DNA from: JBDNJM01 sp041687755
Lineage (GTDB): Bacteria; Planctomycetota; UBA1135; GCA-002686595
Assembly (NCBI GenBank): GCA_041687755.1
Contig: JBDNJM010000037.1
Span: 1-55,301 of the forward strand
Direction: 5' to 3'
DNA length: 55,301 nucleotides
In this document: piece after piece, positions 1 through 11,845 of the stretch
Position numbering within the stretch: the first letter of the stretch is position 1
Layout: every line of letters starts with the position of its first letter
Program-made: the position numbers and the translations under genes
The notes under the pieces: model-generated
Told to the model about the DNA's origin: nothing
Databases searched by the model: none
Seen by the model: only the letters and a program-made list of their open reading frames with translations

Positions 1-80
1 GAGCCTCTCTGCCGCAAAGCGGCAGAGAGGCTCCCAGGCCGGTGAAAACGTGCCTGGCACCGTATCCTTCCCCCCGCCCG
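1..80. repeat. Half of a REP/BIME-like palindromic element at the left window edge
   Basis: Positions 1-15 and 19-33 form a perfect 15-bp hairpin around an AAA loop. They are followed by a 40-bp block (37-76) that is identical, in reverse complement, to 55219-55258 at the other end of the window. The block contains the near-palindrome GTGCCTGGCAC and ends in a C-rich edge like the one at 27.9 kb. Complete elements elsewhere in the window have two long arms, so the partner arm probably lies upstream of position 1. No transposase gene is visible nearby. Confidence 0.8.
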
Positions 81-84
81 GACG

Positions 85-238
85 CCCAGCCTGCCGGGCT
101 CAGCCCACCGGTCCCAGCCTGCCGGTCCCAGCCTGCCGGTCCCAGCCTGCCGGTCCCAGCCTGCCGGTCCCAGCCTGCCGGTCCCAGCCCCCCGGGCCCA
201 GCCTGCCGGTCCCAGCCTGCCGGGCTCAGCCCACCGAG
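85..238. repeat. Tandem repeat, 11 copies of a 14-bp unit
   Basis: Eleven consecutive 14-bp units of consensus CCCAGCCTGCCGGT occupy 85-238. Units 3-7 and 9 match the consensus exactly. The first pair of units (85-112) and the last pair (211-238) share the same variant order, a CCGGG unit followed by a CTCAGCCCACCG unit, so the array is nearly mirrored by copy type. The last unit contains the stop codon of the exchanger gene on the minus strand. Confidence 0.9.
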
Positions 239-1323
239 CTCGGCTCGCTGAACAAGCTCACCGTGTACACCACGTAAGCCACCAGCAGCGCCAGCCCCTT
301 CCAGCGTCCGCCCTTCGCTCCGCCCACATACGGCAAGAGCAGCGCCGCCACGCTGAACCCGAGCACCACGTAGAAGTCCTTGCTCAGGGCCCCGGCAAAC
401 GCCGCCTGCAGTTCTGCCACCGACTCAGGATCCGGCATCGCCGCCGGCTCCAGCGGCCGCACCAGGCCCACGATCCCAAGCACCGCGATCAGGTTGAAGA
501 CGTTCGACCCGACGACGTTGCCGATCGAGATGTCCGCCTCGCCGCGCAGCGCGCTGCCCATGCCCGCGGCCAACTCAGGCAGCGACGTTCCGATCGCGAC
601 GACCGTCAGTCCGACGATGCGCTCGTCCACGCCCAGCCGCCCGGCGCCGCCTTCCGCGCCCATTACGGCGAGCTTGGCGCCCAAGGCCACCGCCAGGAAT
701 CCGATGAACGCCTCAAGCCCCGCGGGCCAGCGCCGCTCGCCCTCCGCGGCCGGCTCTTCGATGGGTACGTGTCCCTGGGCGGCGCCCGATCGCGCCGTGA
801 ACCACAGCAGCACCGAGTAGGCCCCGTACATGACCAACATCAGCCCGGCCTCGCCGCGCCCGAGCGCTCCGTCCGCGCACGCGATCCACAAGGCCGCGAT
901 GCTGGCGAAGAACCAGAAGCCGTCGCGTAGCGAGAGCCTGCTCTCGAGCACCTTCGGTAGCACCATCGCGCAGGCGCCCAGGACCAGCCCGATGTTCGCG
1001 ACGTTGCTGCCGAGGACGTTGCCCAGCGAGATCGCCGACTGGCCCTGGTAGGCGGCCAACGAGCTGACCACGACCTCCGGCGCCGACGTGCCCCAGGCCA
1101 CGACCGTCAGCCCGATCGCCAGGGTGCTGACGCCCAGGCGCGCGGCGATCCGCGAGCTGCCTCCGACCAACCAGTCGGCCCCTTTGGCCAGGAGCAAGAA
1201 GCCAGAGACGAGGTAAACGGCGAGCAGCAGCCAGGCGGGGTCTTGGGGAGGCACGGCCGGATGGTAGCCGGTTACTCTGTCCAAGTCCCCAGGACACGCG
1301 CCCGCCCCCACCGACCCAGCCAC
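226..1323 (-). CDS. Calcium/sodium antiporter, CaCA family (YrbG-like)
   Basis: Integral-membrane cation exchanger of the CaCA superfamily, expected to exchange Ca2+ for Na+ (possibly K+ dependent) across the inner membrane. It has the two inverted Na_Ca_ex halves, each with an alpha-repeat: GTSAPE at residues 78-83 and GTSLPE at 245-250, each followed by the glycine/asparagine-rich GNVLGSN or GNVVGSN segment. About ten hydrophobic helices fit the family, and 365 residues is normal to slightly long. The start used is GTG at 1323. A GTG at 1254 would give 342 residues beginning just before the first helix and would leave room for a promoter in the divergent gap with the next gene. The stop codon lies inside the 14-bp tandem repeat. 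The exact ion preference cannot be read from sequence. Confidence 0.9.
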   Translation of the reverse strand: MAGSVGAGACPGDLDRVTGYHPAVPPQDPAWLLLAVYLVSGFLLLAKGADWLVGGSSRIAARLGVSTLAIGLTVVAWGTSAPEVVVSSLAAYQGQSAISLGNVLGSNVANIGLVLGACAMVLPKVLESRLSLRDGFWFFASIAALWIACADGALGRGEAGLMLVMYGAYSVLLWFTARSGAAQGHVPIEEPAAEGERRWPAGLEAFIGFLAVALGAKLAVMGAEGGAGRLGVDERIVGLTVVAIGTSLPELAAGMGSALRGEADISIGNVVGSNVFNLIAVLGIVGLVRPLEPAAMPDPESVAELQAAFAGALSKDFYVVLGFSVAALLLPYVGGAKGGRWKGLALLVAYVVYTVSLFSEPSSVG

Positions 1324-1331
1324 TCCCGACG

Positions 1332-2093
1332 ATGACTTCAGATCGACGTCCCCGAATCGGCATCAATGGCGGGCTTGAGGAGCGCGGCTGCTGGCGCGTC
1401 GACCTGCCCACGCGCTACGCCGACGCCGTGCGGCGAGCGGGCGGTCTGCCCCTCGGGCTCTACCCGACGACCGACGTCGCCGAGCTGCACGATGTCCTGG
1501 GCGGGCTCGACGGCCTGCTGATCACCGGCGGCGACGACTTCGACACCGAGCGGCTCGGCCTGGGCCCGACCCACCCCGCCGCCACGGTCGTCCCCTCGCT
1601 CAAGCAGGACGGCGACCTCGCCATGGTCCGCGAGGCCCTCAGCCAGAGCCTCCCGACCCTCGGAATCTGCTATGGGATGCAGCTGCTCGCGCTGGCCGAG
1701 GGCGGCCGGCTCTACCAACACCTCCCCGACGACCTCCCCGGCGGCGCACCCCATTGGGGGGACGTCAGCCACAGCGTCGAGATCGAACCGGCATCGAAAC
1801 TGGGCGCCACCGCGGGTGTACCTTCCCTGACCGTCGTCTCGCGCCACCATCAGGCCGTGGCGGAGGTCGCCGGCCCCTGGACCGTCGTCGGTCGCGACCC
1901 CGAAGGCCTGATTGAGGCCATCGAGCGCGAGGGCCCCTGCTTCGCCCTCGGGCTGCAGTGGCACCCCGAGCTGGGACCCCCTGAGGGCCCCGACGCCCGC
2001 CTCATCGCGGGCTTCGTGGCCGCAGCAGCCGCCCGAGCCGCCTCCCGCGGCCCGGATCGAAGCCCCCAATCGGGCGCCCTGACCTATAGATAA
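1332..2093 (+). CDS. Class I glutamine amidotransferase-like hydrolase (PuuD / peptidase C26 family)
   Basis: Cytoplasmic hydrolase of the gamma-glutamyl-GABA hydrolase (PuuD) branch of class I amidotransferases. The nucleophile elbow GICYGMQ puts the catalytic Cys at 113, and the WHPE motif supplies His211 and Glu213, so the triad is complete. The oxyanion region is LLITGGDDF (62-70), and RHHQAV around 171-176 is typical of the family. The length of 253 aa is usual. It is divergent from the exchanger, and only 8 bp separate the two starts as annotated. No polyamine or GABA pathway gene is nearby, so the substrate is uncertain; other gamma-glutamyl compounds are possible. Confidence 0.88.
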   Translation: MTSDRRPRIGINGGLEERGCWRVDLPTRYADAVRRAGGLPLGLYPTTDVAELHDVLGGLDGLLITGGDDFDTERLGLGPTHPAATVVPSLKQDGDLAMVREALSQSLPTLGICYGMQLLALAEGGRLYQHLPDDLPGGAPHWGDVSHSVEIEPASKLGATAGVPSLTVVSRHHQAVAEVAGPWTVVGRDPEGLIEAIEREGPCFALGLQWHPELGPPEGPDARLIAGFVAAAAARAASRGPDRSPQSGALTYR

Positions 2094-2164
2094 GATAGTA
2101 GCCAGCCTCGGGCGGCAGCTCCGCCCGCCAGGCCACCCCACCCGGGCTTCACCGCCCAGCGCGC

Positions 2165-3529
2165 ATGAGAAAGTTTAAGGGAGCCGATCCGGCCCAGTAC
2201 TCCACCGCCGGCACCAACCGCAAGCTGATCAGCATGGGCATCCTGCTCGTGCTGCTGGTTGGCGCGCTGATCTGGCAGCAAGGCCAGGCCGCCCGTCGCG
2301 GCGCCGCCGACTCGAACCTGGGGCCCACCCTCGGCGAGGGCGTGGTCGAGGTCCCCGACCTGCTGCCCGGCACGCTCGACGCGATCGCCGACGGCACCCC
2401 GGACGAGCGCGTGCAGCTCGAGGAAGGCCCGCTCCAGGTGACCCGCGCCCACGTGCGTCAGTTCACGCGCTCGATGTTCGAGCGCGCTGGCGTCGGCAAA
2501 CTCGACGCGGCCCTCGTCGAGTCGATCCTCGCCGCGCCCGCCGAGTACCGCGGAACCAACGTCCAGGTCCGCGGCCAGATCCTCGCCCTCGACGCCTTCG
2601 AAGTACCCGGCTCCACCAACGAAGAGCTGCGCGGCAGCCTGCTGACCACCGACGGCGCGACCGTGCACTTCATCGCCCTGCGCCTCGGCCGGCACTTCCT
2701 CGATATCGGCGACTGGGCCCGCATGGAGGGCCTCGTCTTCAAGGTTCATCGCGCCCCGATCGACGGCACGTTCACCGATGCCCCGCTCGTCGTCAGCCCG
2801 CGACTCCAGCAGTCCGTCCCCGATCTCGGCCCCGTCGCCGGCATCGAGCCCGCACTCTGGAGCGCCGTCCAAGACGACACGCTCGCCGACCAGACCGGCC
2901 TGCCCGAGGACATGCGCTGGCGCCTGCTGTCGTACGTCCGCGACCTGCAGCCCGAGGCCATCGACTGGAATGCCGCGCCGGTGCTCGACGCGCAAACCAT
3001 GGACGCCATGGTCTCCGACGGCTCGGCCTTCCGCGGCCAGGCCTTCCGCGTCCCCGTCACCAAGATCTTCGACATCACCGCGAAGGCGATCCAAGAGGAC
3101 AACCCCGCCAACCTCGACTACCTGACCGAGGCCTGGATCGCGAGCGAGGAGTGGAACCGGCTCGGCTCCAACCCGATGTTCCAGGCGATCGGCCCCGGCG
3201 AGCACCCGCTCGCCGAGGGCCTGATGGCCCGGGTCATCGACGGCGTCAAGCCGCTCGTCGAGGCCAAGGTGATTTTCTTCAAGACCGTCGCGTTCGAGTC
3301 GAACGGGGAGGTCCTGCGCCTGGCGCCCTCCTTCGCGCTGGTCGAGCTCAGGACCTTCACCGCGCCGCCCCAAAGGGCGCTCAAGCAGCTGCTCTACGGC
3401 TTCATCGCCCTGGCCATCTTCTTAGGGCTCCTGATCGCAAGCTTCGTCCGCAAGGACCGCAAGAGCTCCGCCGCCATGCAGGAGAAGCTGGTCGAGCGCC
3501 GCCGCAAGCGCCGCAAAGCGATGGCGTAG
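2165..3529 (+). CDS. Hypothetical bitopic membrane protein
   Basis: I do not recognise a named family. The 454-residue protein has an N-terminal helix (about 21-38) and a second helix near the C-terminus (about 409-428). It ends in a very basic tail rich in RRRKRRK, which should lie in the cytoplasm. The roughly 370 residues between the helices would then be extracytoplasmic. They contain two stretches of similar layout (about 115-200 and 275-400), each with a FRGQ/VRGQ-type beta strand, so an internal duplication or two OB-like modules is possible. The ATG at 2165 is preceded by an AT-rich patch (TATAGATAAGAT at 2085-2096) in otherwise GC-rich DNA, a possible promoter. The last base of the stop codon is already the first base of the long palindrome that follows. 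Confidence 0.75.
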   Translation: MRKFKGADPAQYSTAGTNRKLISMGILLVLLVGALIWQQGQAARRGAADSNLGPTLGEGVVEVPDLLPGTLDAIADGTPDERVQLEEGPLQVTRAHVRQFTRSMFERAGVGKLDAALVESILAAPAEYRGTNVQVRGQILALDAFEVPGSTNEELRGSLLTTDGATVHFIALRLGRHFLDIGDWARMEGLVFKVHRAPIDGTFTDAPLVVSPRLQQSVPDLGPVAGIEPALWSAVQDDTLADQTGLPEDMRWRLLSYVRDLQPEAIDWNAAPVLDAQTMDAMVSDGSAFRGQAFRVPVTKIFDITAKAIQEDNPANLDYLTEAWIASEEWNRLGSNPMFQAIGPGEHPLAEGLMARVIDGVKPLVEAKVIFFKTVAFESNGEVLRLAPSFALVELRTFTAPPQRALKQLLYGFIALAIFLGLLIASFVRKDRKSSAAMQEKLVERRRKRRKAMA

Positions 3530-3661
3530 TACGGAGCCAGACACAATCTGGCCGGTTCCGCGCACGTTTGTACCAGGCTCACGCTTTAGGGACGAAGTGC
3601 CTAAAGCGTGAGCCTGGTACAAACGTGCGCGGAACCGGCCAGATTGTGTCTGGCTCCGTAC
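3529..3661. repeat. Perfect long palindrome (62-bp arms, 9-nt loop), REP/BIME-like
   Basis: Positions 3529-3590 are the exact reverse complement of 3600-3661, leaving a 9-nt loop at 3591-3599. The arms contain CTGGCCGGTTCC and TACCAGGCTCACG segments resembling the arms of the elements at 27.7 kb and the window ends. The element starts on the last base of one stop codon and ends 5 nt before the aroB start. The lack of any mismatch suggests recent insertion or gene conversion between the arms. Confidence 0.95.
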
Positions 3662-3666
3662 GTCCC

Positions 3667-4743
3667 ATGCGCACCGTCCACGTCGCCGCCACCCGCCCCT
3701 ACGACGTCCAGTGCGGCGGCGGAGCCCTGCGTGCGCTTGCCGACCTGATCACCGTCCGCCGCGCCATCGTTGTCGCCGACGAACACGTTGCTGACCTCCA
3801 CGCCGAGCGCCTCCCCGCACAGCTCCACGCCGACCTGATCCGCATTCCCCGCGGTGAGTCGGCCAAGACGTTCGCCGAGCTCGGCCGCCTGCTCGAGCGC
3901 CTCGCCGACGCCCGGCTCGACCGCCGCTCGATCATCGTCGCCCTAGGCGGCGGCGCCACCAGCGACCTGGCCGGCCTCGCCGCTGCGCTCTACATGCGCG
4001 GCATCGACTGGATCGCCTGCCCGACCACGCTGCTCTCCCAGGTCGACGCCGCGGTCGGCGGCAAGACCGCGATCGACCTCCCCCAGGCCAAGAACCTCGT
4101 CGGCGCCTTCCACCAGCCGCTCGCCGTCCTGGCCGACCTCGACGTCCTCAGCACCCTTGACGACATCGAGTACCGCAGCGGCCTCGGCGAGCTGGTGAAG
4201 CACGCGATCCTCGACGGCGAGGACGCCTTCGCCCACCTCGAACGGAACGCCGTGGCGATCCACGACCGCGACCCCGCCGCCCTCGCCGAAGCCATCCCTA
4301 CCGCCGTCGCCGTCAAGGCCCGCATCGTCGCCGCCGACGAGCGCGAAACCGGCGAGCGCGAAACCCTCAACCTCGGCCACACCTTCGCCCACGCGATTGA
4401 GCACACCGCCGGCTTCGGCGTCGTTCCCCACGGTCTCGCGGTCGCGGTCGGCATCGCCCTGGCGATCCGCTTCTCCGCCGACCTCGGCCACCTAGAGCAG
4501 CCCGACCTGCTCGAGCGCTACACCGCCCTAGCCGAGGCCCTGGGTCTTCCAACCTCACCTGCAGACCTGAACCTGCCCACGGCCGCCCTCGACCCCGCCG
4601 CCTGGACCGCCGCGATGCGCCTCGACAAGAAGGCTGCGGGCGAGCAAGCCCGGCTCGTCCTGCCGCGCGCCCTGGGCAGCGTCCAACACGGCATCGCGGT
4701 TCCACTGGACGACCTCAAACGGCGCCTCCTCCGACTGCTCTGA
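3667..4743 (+). CDS. aroB: 3-dehydroquinate synthase
   Basis: Catalyses the second shikimate-pathway step, converting DAHP to 3-dehydroquinate with NAD+ and a divalent metal. Visible family features are the NAD-binding VALGGGATSDLAG segment, the CPTTLLSQVDAAVGGKT block, the KNLVGAFHQP block, the metal-site Glu in GLGELVKHA, and the metal-site histidines in LNLGHTFAHAIE and VPHG. The ATG at 3667 begins MRTVHVAA, as expected for the first beta strand, and gives 358 aa, normal for AroB. A longer reading in this frame passes through the palindrome and the upstream gene and is rejected. The start codon sits 5 nt after the palindrome, so no separate ribosome-binding site is available outside the stem. 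Confidence 0.95.
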   Translation: MRTVHVAATRPYDVQCGGGALRALADLITVRRAIVVADEHVADLHAERLPAQLHADLIRIPRGESAKTFAELGRLLERLADARLDRRSIIVALGGGATSDLAGLAAALYMRGIDWIACPTTLLSQVDAAVGGKTAIDLPQAKNLVGAFHQPLAVLADLDVLSTLDDIEYRSGLGELVKHAILDGEDAFAHLERNAVAIHDRDPAALAEAIPTAVAVKARIVAADERETGERETLNLGHTFAHAIEHTAGFGVVPHGLAVAVGIALAIRFSADLGHLEQPDLLERYTALAEALGLPTSPADLNLPTAALDPAAWTAAMRLDKKAAGEQARLVLPRALGSVQHGIAVPLDDLKRRLLRLL

Positions 4744-5112
4744 GCACGGAGCGAAACACCAGGTGCGCCGTCCGGCGGCAGCCCGCGAGCCCCCCTGCGC
4801 TCATCCGGGACACCCCCTCGACACGGCACCAGCCTCCGTGTTTCAATCCACCGCCTAGGCCAGCCAAGCGCTGGTCGAGGCCGCGTCCCAGGGAGGACTC
4901 GCGGCCCAACAGGCTCAGCGCCCGGCGGGCCGTGGAAGCGGCCTGGACGGGGGGTGAGCGGCGGACCGAGAGTGCTCTTGCCCCCCACTCCGCCGCGTTT
5001 GCCGTCTAGGCCGAGCCGCCCCCGCGCTCGAAGTCTTGGCGGCTGCGCACCCGCCCGGCGCCGCCCCCGCGCCCAGCACGGTCCTTTTGGGCCTGAACCG
5101 AGCCTCCCAGTC
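4744..5112. other. Intergenic region, no gene recognised (369 bp)
   Basis: The stretch is GC rich. In-frame extensions of carB upstream of its ATG have an amino-acid composition unlike CarB, rich in Pro and Arg. I see no convincing hairpin, tRNA or riboswitch. It presumably holds the aroB end signal and the carB promoter and leader. Confidence 0.4.
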
Positions 5113-8361
<3,249 letters not shown>

Positions 8362-8759
8362 GGGCGCGGGGATCGGAAGGGGCTCTACCGCGCCGCTTCC
8401 GATGCGGGCGGACCCAGCCCCTGTGGGGAGGGCTAGCCCGCCGTGGAGCCCGGTCAGGAGGCCTGAAGGCGCTTTAGGTTCGCGCGGCGCGCGTTGTGGA
8501 GCGCGAGCGTGCGGGCGCCGGATCCGGTTCCCCCAGCAGTTCTTACGCAACTCCAACGTGCTCGCGGGCTAGGCCTGTTGGCGGGAGCTAGCAGTGAATT
8601 CGCCCCGCGTTTGAACGTTATTTGGGCGCGCGCAGCTCCGCAGCCCAACGCTCACCCGAGGGTCCACCCGGTCCCTCACGTAGCGCCGCCCAAAGTGGCC
8701 GGGCAAAGCCCAGCGAGTACGGGTAGCGGGCCTAGGACCCTTGTGGTAGCACCATTTAA
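8362..8759. other. Intergenic region, no gene recognised (398 bp)
   Basis: An 8-bp stem (ATCGGAAG at 8372-8379 with CTTCCGAT at 8396-8403) just after carB is a weak terminator candidate without a T-tract. The rest contains no supported ORF or tRNA. An AT-rich CCATTTAA patch lies directly before the next start codon. Confidence 0.35.
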
Positions 8760-9773
8760 ATGAACATCCTGATTCTAGGCGGCTCGCCCTTTCTTGGCGG
8801 TCACCTCGCTCGCCAAGCGGCGGAGCGGGGACACCGGGTCACCCTCCTGTGTGAGCTGCTCGACTCGAGCACCGCTCCCGCGGGCGTGAGCTGCCTGCGC
8901 TCTGAGAGCGCGGGCGAACTGGCCGCCCTTGGCGCTCAACAATTCGACGCCTGCATCGACGTCGACGATGAGAATCCCGCCCTAGTCACCCGCCGCGCCG
9001 CGGAGCTGCGCGAGCGCTGCGGCCACATCACGTTCATCTCGACCGTGGCGGTCTACAGGGCTTCGAACAGCGCCGGCTTAGCCGAGGGCGACCCCGCCGA
9101 TCTCGGCTCCTCCGCGGCCGACCTGACGCGTGGGAACCGCAAGGCCCGCTGCGAAGAGATCTGGCGCGAGCACGCGGGCGACCGCCTGCTGATCCTGCGC
9201 CCCGGACTGATTGTCGGCCCCCAAGACACCACCGACCGCTTCACCTACTGGGTCGAGCGCCTGGCCCAGGGCGGCGAAGTGCTCTGCCCCGGCCCGCGCG
9301 ACCAACGCGTGCAGCTCGTCGACGCCCGTGACCTGGCCCAGTGGGCCATCTCCTGCATCGAGGAGGAGCGCACCGGGACCTTCAACGTGACCGGCCCCGA
9401 GCGCGGACTGCCCCTCTCGGAGCTGTTTGAGCGTGCCGCCGCCGAGTTCCAGAGCGTCGCGCGCCTGACCTGGGTGGACTCCAGCTTCCTCGAGGAGCGC
9501 GGGGTCCAACCTTGGAGTGAGCTGCCCCTGTGGGCGCCCGAGGGCGCGGAGCGCGGCCTACTCACCGTGGACGTGCGCAAGGCGCGCGCGGCCGGCTTCC
9601 GCATGCGCCGCATCGAGGACACCCTGCGGGCCACCCTGGACTGGGTGCAGCAGGCCACCCACCGCGGACGCCGCGCGGGGCTCTCGAGCGAACGCGAGCA
9701 GGAGCTGCTCGATGCCTGGCGCTCCGCGGGACACTCCGCACGCCGCCCGACGATGGCGGGACGCGAGATTTAG
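8760..9773 (+). CDS. NAD-dependent epimerase/dehydratase-like (extended SDR) protein
   Basis: Rossmann-fold protein of the extended short-chain dehydrogenase superfamily. The N-terminus MNILILGGSPFLGGHLA carries the GGxxFLG dinucleotide loop, ISTVAVY gives the central strand, and LILRPGLIVGPQDTTDRF is the characteristic post-catalytic segment. The usual active-site YxxxK reads RGNRK here, so the Tyr position is Arg124 while Lys128 is kept. That would abolish classical dehydrogenase chemistry, leaving a binding or atypical enzyme role. The length of 337 aa is normal. The start ATG at 8760 matches the family N-terminus exactly, though no clear Shine-Dalgarno is seen. The substrate is unknown. 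Confidence 0.82.
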   Translation: MNILILGGSPFLGGHLARQAAERGHRVTLLCELLDSSTAPAGVSCLRSESAGELAALGAQQFDACIDVDDENPALVTRRAAELRERCGHITFISTVAVYRASNSAGLAEGDPADLGSSAADLTRGNRKARCEEIWREHAGDRLLILRPGLIVGPQDTTDRFTYWVERLAQGGEVLCPGPRDQRVQLVDARDLAQWAISCIEEERTGTFNVTGPERGLPLSELFERAAAEFQSVARLTWVDSSFLEERGVQPWSELPLWAPEGAERGLLTVDVRKARAAGFRMRRIEDTLRATLDWVQQATHRGRRAGLSSEREQELLDAWRSAGHSARRPTMAGREI

Positions 9774-9862
9774 CAGTTTTATGAAGGCCCAGCGGGCGTA
9801 CCTAGGAAGTAGGGGGGGTTCACCCATGGACTCCGCTCGCTCGCCGTCCCATCCTGCGCCCC

Positions 9863-10396
9863 ATGACCATTGTGCTCTTGGGCTTGCTGCTGCTCGGCCT
9901 CGTGGTGCTGGTCGTCTACGTCTCCGGGCGTTCGATGACTGAGCACTACGAGTCGTTCTATGCCGCCTCACTCGAGGCGCCTCCGGAACGCGTGTTTGAC
10001 GTCGTCCTCGACGTTGAGCAGCGCCCGATCTGCGCTGGCCAGTGCAAGGGTGTCCTCGATCTCGAGAAGGACGGCGACCGCTGGTCGTGGACCGAGAACC
10101 TAGGGTCATCCCGAGTGCGCTACGAGACGACGGCCGCCGAGCGCCCGACCTCCCTCGTGCGCCGTGGCGCCGACAGCATCGTGCCCGCCACGTTCGAGCA
10201 ATCGATCACGTTCGAACCGGAAGGCACCGGCACGCGCCTGACGAGCACGACCCGTACAGTCGTCCGCGATGGGACCTGGCACGTGCCCCTATTTCGGTTC
10301 ATGTTGACCATGTTCGACGGCGCGAACCGCGCCAACCGGGACTATCTGAAGCGCACCGCCGAAGCCCTCGGCGAGACCCTAGAGCTCGACGCCTGA
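9863..10396 (+). CDS. Membrane-anchored SRPBCC (START/polyketide-cyclase-like) protein
   Basis: A hydrophobic N-terminal helix (residues 2-20, rich in Leu and Val) is followed by a helix-grip fold of about 145 residues. The pattern YAASLEAPPERVFDVVLD starts the fold, the middle strands contain FEQSITFEPEGTGTRL, and a long C-terminal helix includes NRANRDYLKRTAEALGE. Such proteins bind hydrophobic ligands; no specific ligand can be named. It ends 3 nt before the NADH dehydrogenase gene, so the two are very likely co-transcribed. An association with the quinone-reducing membrane enzyme is an inference from this spacing. Confidence 0.8.
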   Translation: MTIVLLGLLLLGLVVLVVYVSGRSMTEHYESFYAASLEAPPERVFDVVLDVEQRPICAGQCKGVLDLEKDGDRWSWTENLGSSRVRYETTAAERPTSLVRRGADSIVPATFEQSITFEPEGTGTRLTSTTRTVVRDGTWHVPLFRFMLTMFDGANRANRDYLKRTAEALGETLELDA

Positions 10397-10399
10397 CCC

Positions 10400-11761
10400 A
10401 TGCCCTCCTCCCGCCACCGTGTCCTGATCCTCGGAGGTGGCTTTGGCGGTCTCGCTGCCGCCCGAGGCCTGCGCCGCGCCGACGTCGATGTGACCCTCGT
10501 CGACGCCGAGAACTTCCACCTATTTCAGCCGCTGCTGTACCAGGTCGCCATCGGCGGGCTCGCGCCGGCGGACATCGCCGCGCCCCTGCGCTGGGTCCTG
10601 CGCAAGCAGCGCAACGCGCGCGTCCTGCTGGGCCGCGCGACGGGCATCGACCCCGCCGCCCGCACGGTCGAGATCCAGACCGAGCCCGGGCCCAAGACTC
10701 TGGAGTACGACTCCCTGATCGTCGCCGCGGGCGCCCGCAACCACTACTTCGGGAAGGACGAGTGGGCGGCCCACGCGCCGGCGCTCAAGACGATTGCCGA
10801 CGCGACCGAGATGCGCCGACGCATTCTCGGCGCCTTCGAGGCGGCCGAACTGGAGACCGATCCCGAGCGCCTCCGCGCCCTGTCCACGTTTGTCGTCGTC
10901 GGCGGCGGCCCCACCGGCGTCGAGCTCGCGGGCGCCATCAGCGAGCTGAGCCGGCAGACCCTGCCGTCCGACTTTCGCAGCTTCAATCCGGCGTCCTCCA
11001 AGGTCGTGTTGCTCGAGGGCGGGCCACGCCTGCTCGCCGGGTACGACGAGGGCCTCTCCGCGAAGGCCAAGGCCATGCTCGAGGACCTCGGCGTGGACGT
11101 GCGGCTCGGCACGTTCGTGACCGACATCCAGGCCGACCACGTCGCGTTCAAGTCGGCCGCGGGCGAGGAGACGCTCGACACCCACACCGTGCTGTGGGGC
11201 GCTGGCGTTGCTGCGTCGCCCCTCGGCCGCGAGCTGGCCGAGCACGCCAACGCCACCCTCGACCGCCAGGGCCGGGTCGAGGTGGACGCGCATCTCGCGC
11301 TCGCCGCCCACCCTGAGATCCGGGTCGTCGGCGATTTGGCACACACGAAAGGACCCGCCGGACAGCCGCTCCCGGGTGTCGCCCCCGTCGCCCTCCAGCA
11401 GGGCAAGTACGTCGCCAAGGACATCGCCCGCGACTTGCGCTCCGAGCCGCGCCGGCCGTTCCGGTACCGCGACAAGGGCAACCTCGCGACCGTCGGCCGC
11501 TCGCGAGCGGTGGCCGAGGTCGGCCGGCTGCGCACCGCCGGCTTCTTCGCCTGGCTCCTATGGCTCGGCGTGCACCTCGCCTTTCTGGTGGGCTTCGCGA
11601 ACCGCTTCATCGTTCTGTTCAAGTGGGCCCTCGCCTACCTGACCTTCAGCCGTGGATCGCGCCTGATCCTGCCTCCGGTCGAGCGCGGCGAGCCCGCCGA
11701 GCCCACCGAGCCCACCGAGCCCGCCGCGAGCAAAGCGCAGGCCCCGCGAACAGGAACCTGA
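10400..11761 (+). CDS. ndh: Type II NADH dehydrogenase (NAD(P)/FAD-dependent oxidoreductase)
   Basis: Single-subunit, non-proton-pumping NADH:quinone oxidoreductase at the cytoplasmic face of the inner membrane. The FAD-binding GGGFGG motif is at residues 10-15, the pattern FHLFQPLLYQVA is diagnostic of NDH-2, the second dinucleotide motif VVVGGGPTGVELAG binds NADH, and a further FAD segment reads IRVVGDLA. The C-terminal hydrophobic segment before FSRGSRLIL matches the membrane-binding end of NDH-2. The tail has a short Glu-Pro-Thr repeat. The length of 453 aa is normal. It follows the SRPBCC gene by 3 nt. Related sulfide:quinone reductases are less likely given the QPLLYQVA signature. Confidence 0.88.
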   Translation: MPSSRHRVLILGGGFGGLAAARGLRRADVDVTLVDAENFHLFQPLLYQVAIGGLAPADIAAPLRWVLRKQRNARVLLGRATGIDPAARTVEIQTEPGPKTLEYDSLIVAAGARNHYFGKDEWAAHAPALKTIADATEMRRRILGAFEAAELETDPERLRALSTFVVVGGGPTGVELAGAISELSRQTLPSDFRSFNPASSKVVLLEGGPRLLAGYDEGLSAKAKAMLEDLGVDVRLGTFVTDIQADHVAFKSAAGEETLDTHTVLWGAGVAASPLGRELAEHANATLDRQGRVEVDAHLALAAHPEIRVVGDLAHTKGPAGQPLPGVAPVALQQGKYVAKDIARDLRSEPRRPFRYRDKGNLATVGRSRAVAEVGRLRTAGFFAWLLWLGVHLAFLVGFANRFIVLFKWALAYLTFSRGSRLILPPVERGEPAEPTEPTEPAASKAQAPRTGT

Positions 11762-11845
11762 TCGCAGCCTGGCTGGAATTCGGGGCCATCGCGAGCATGG
11801 GTGACCCGTCGAGGGTCCCCGCCCTGGCCAAGCCCGGCGGTCCCC

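Noticed and set aside
3151..3666. Upstream in-frame extension of aroB
   Set aside because: It runs through the preceding gene in another frame and across the palindrome; AroB homologues begin at MRTVHV.
8454..8648. 65-codon minus-strand frame in the gap after carB
   Set aside because: Arg-rich and not resembling any protein; it shares only a short CCTGAAGGCGCT string with 21659-21670, too little to call a repeat.
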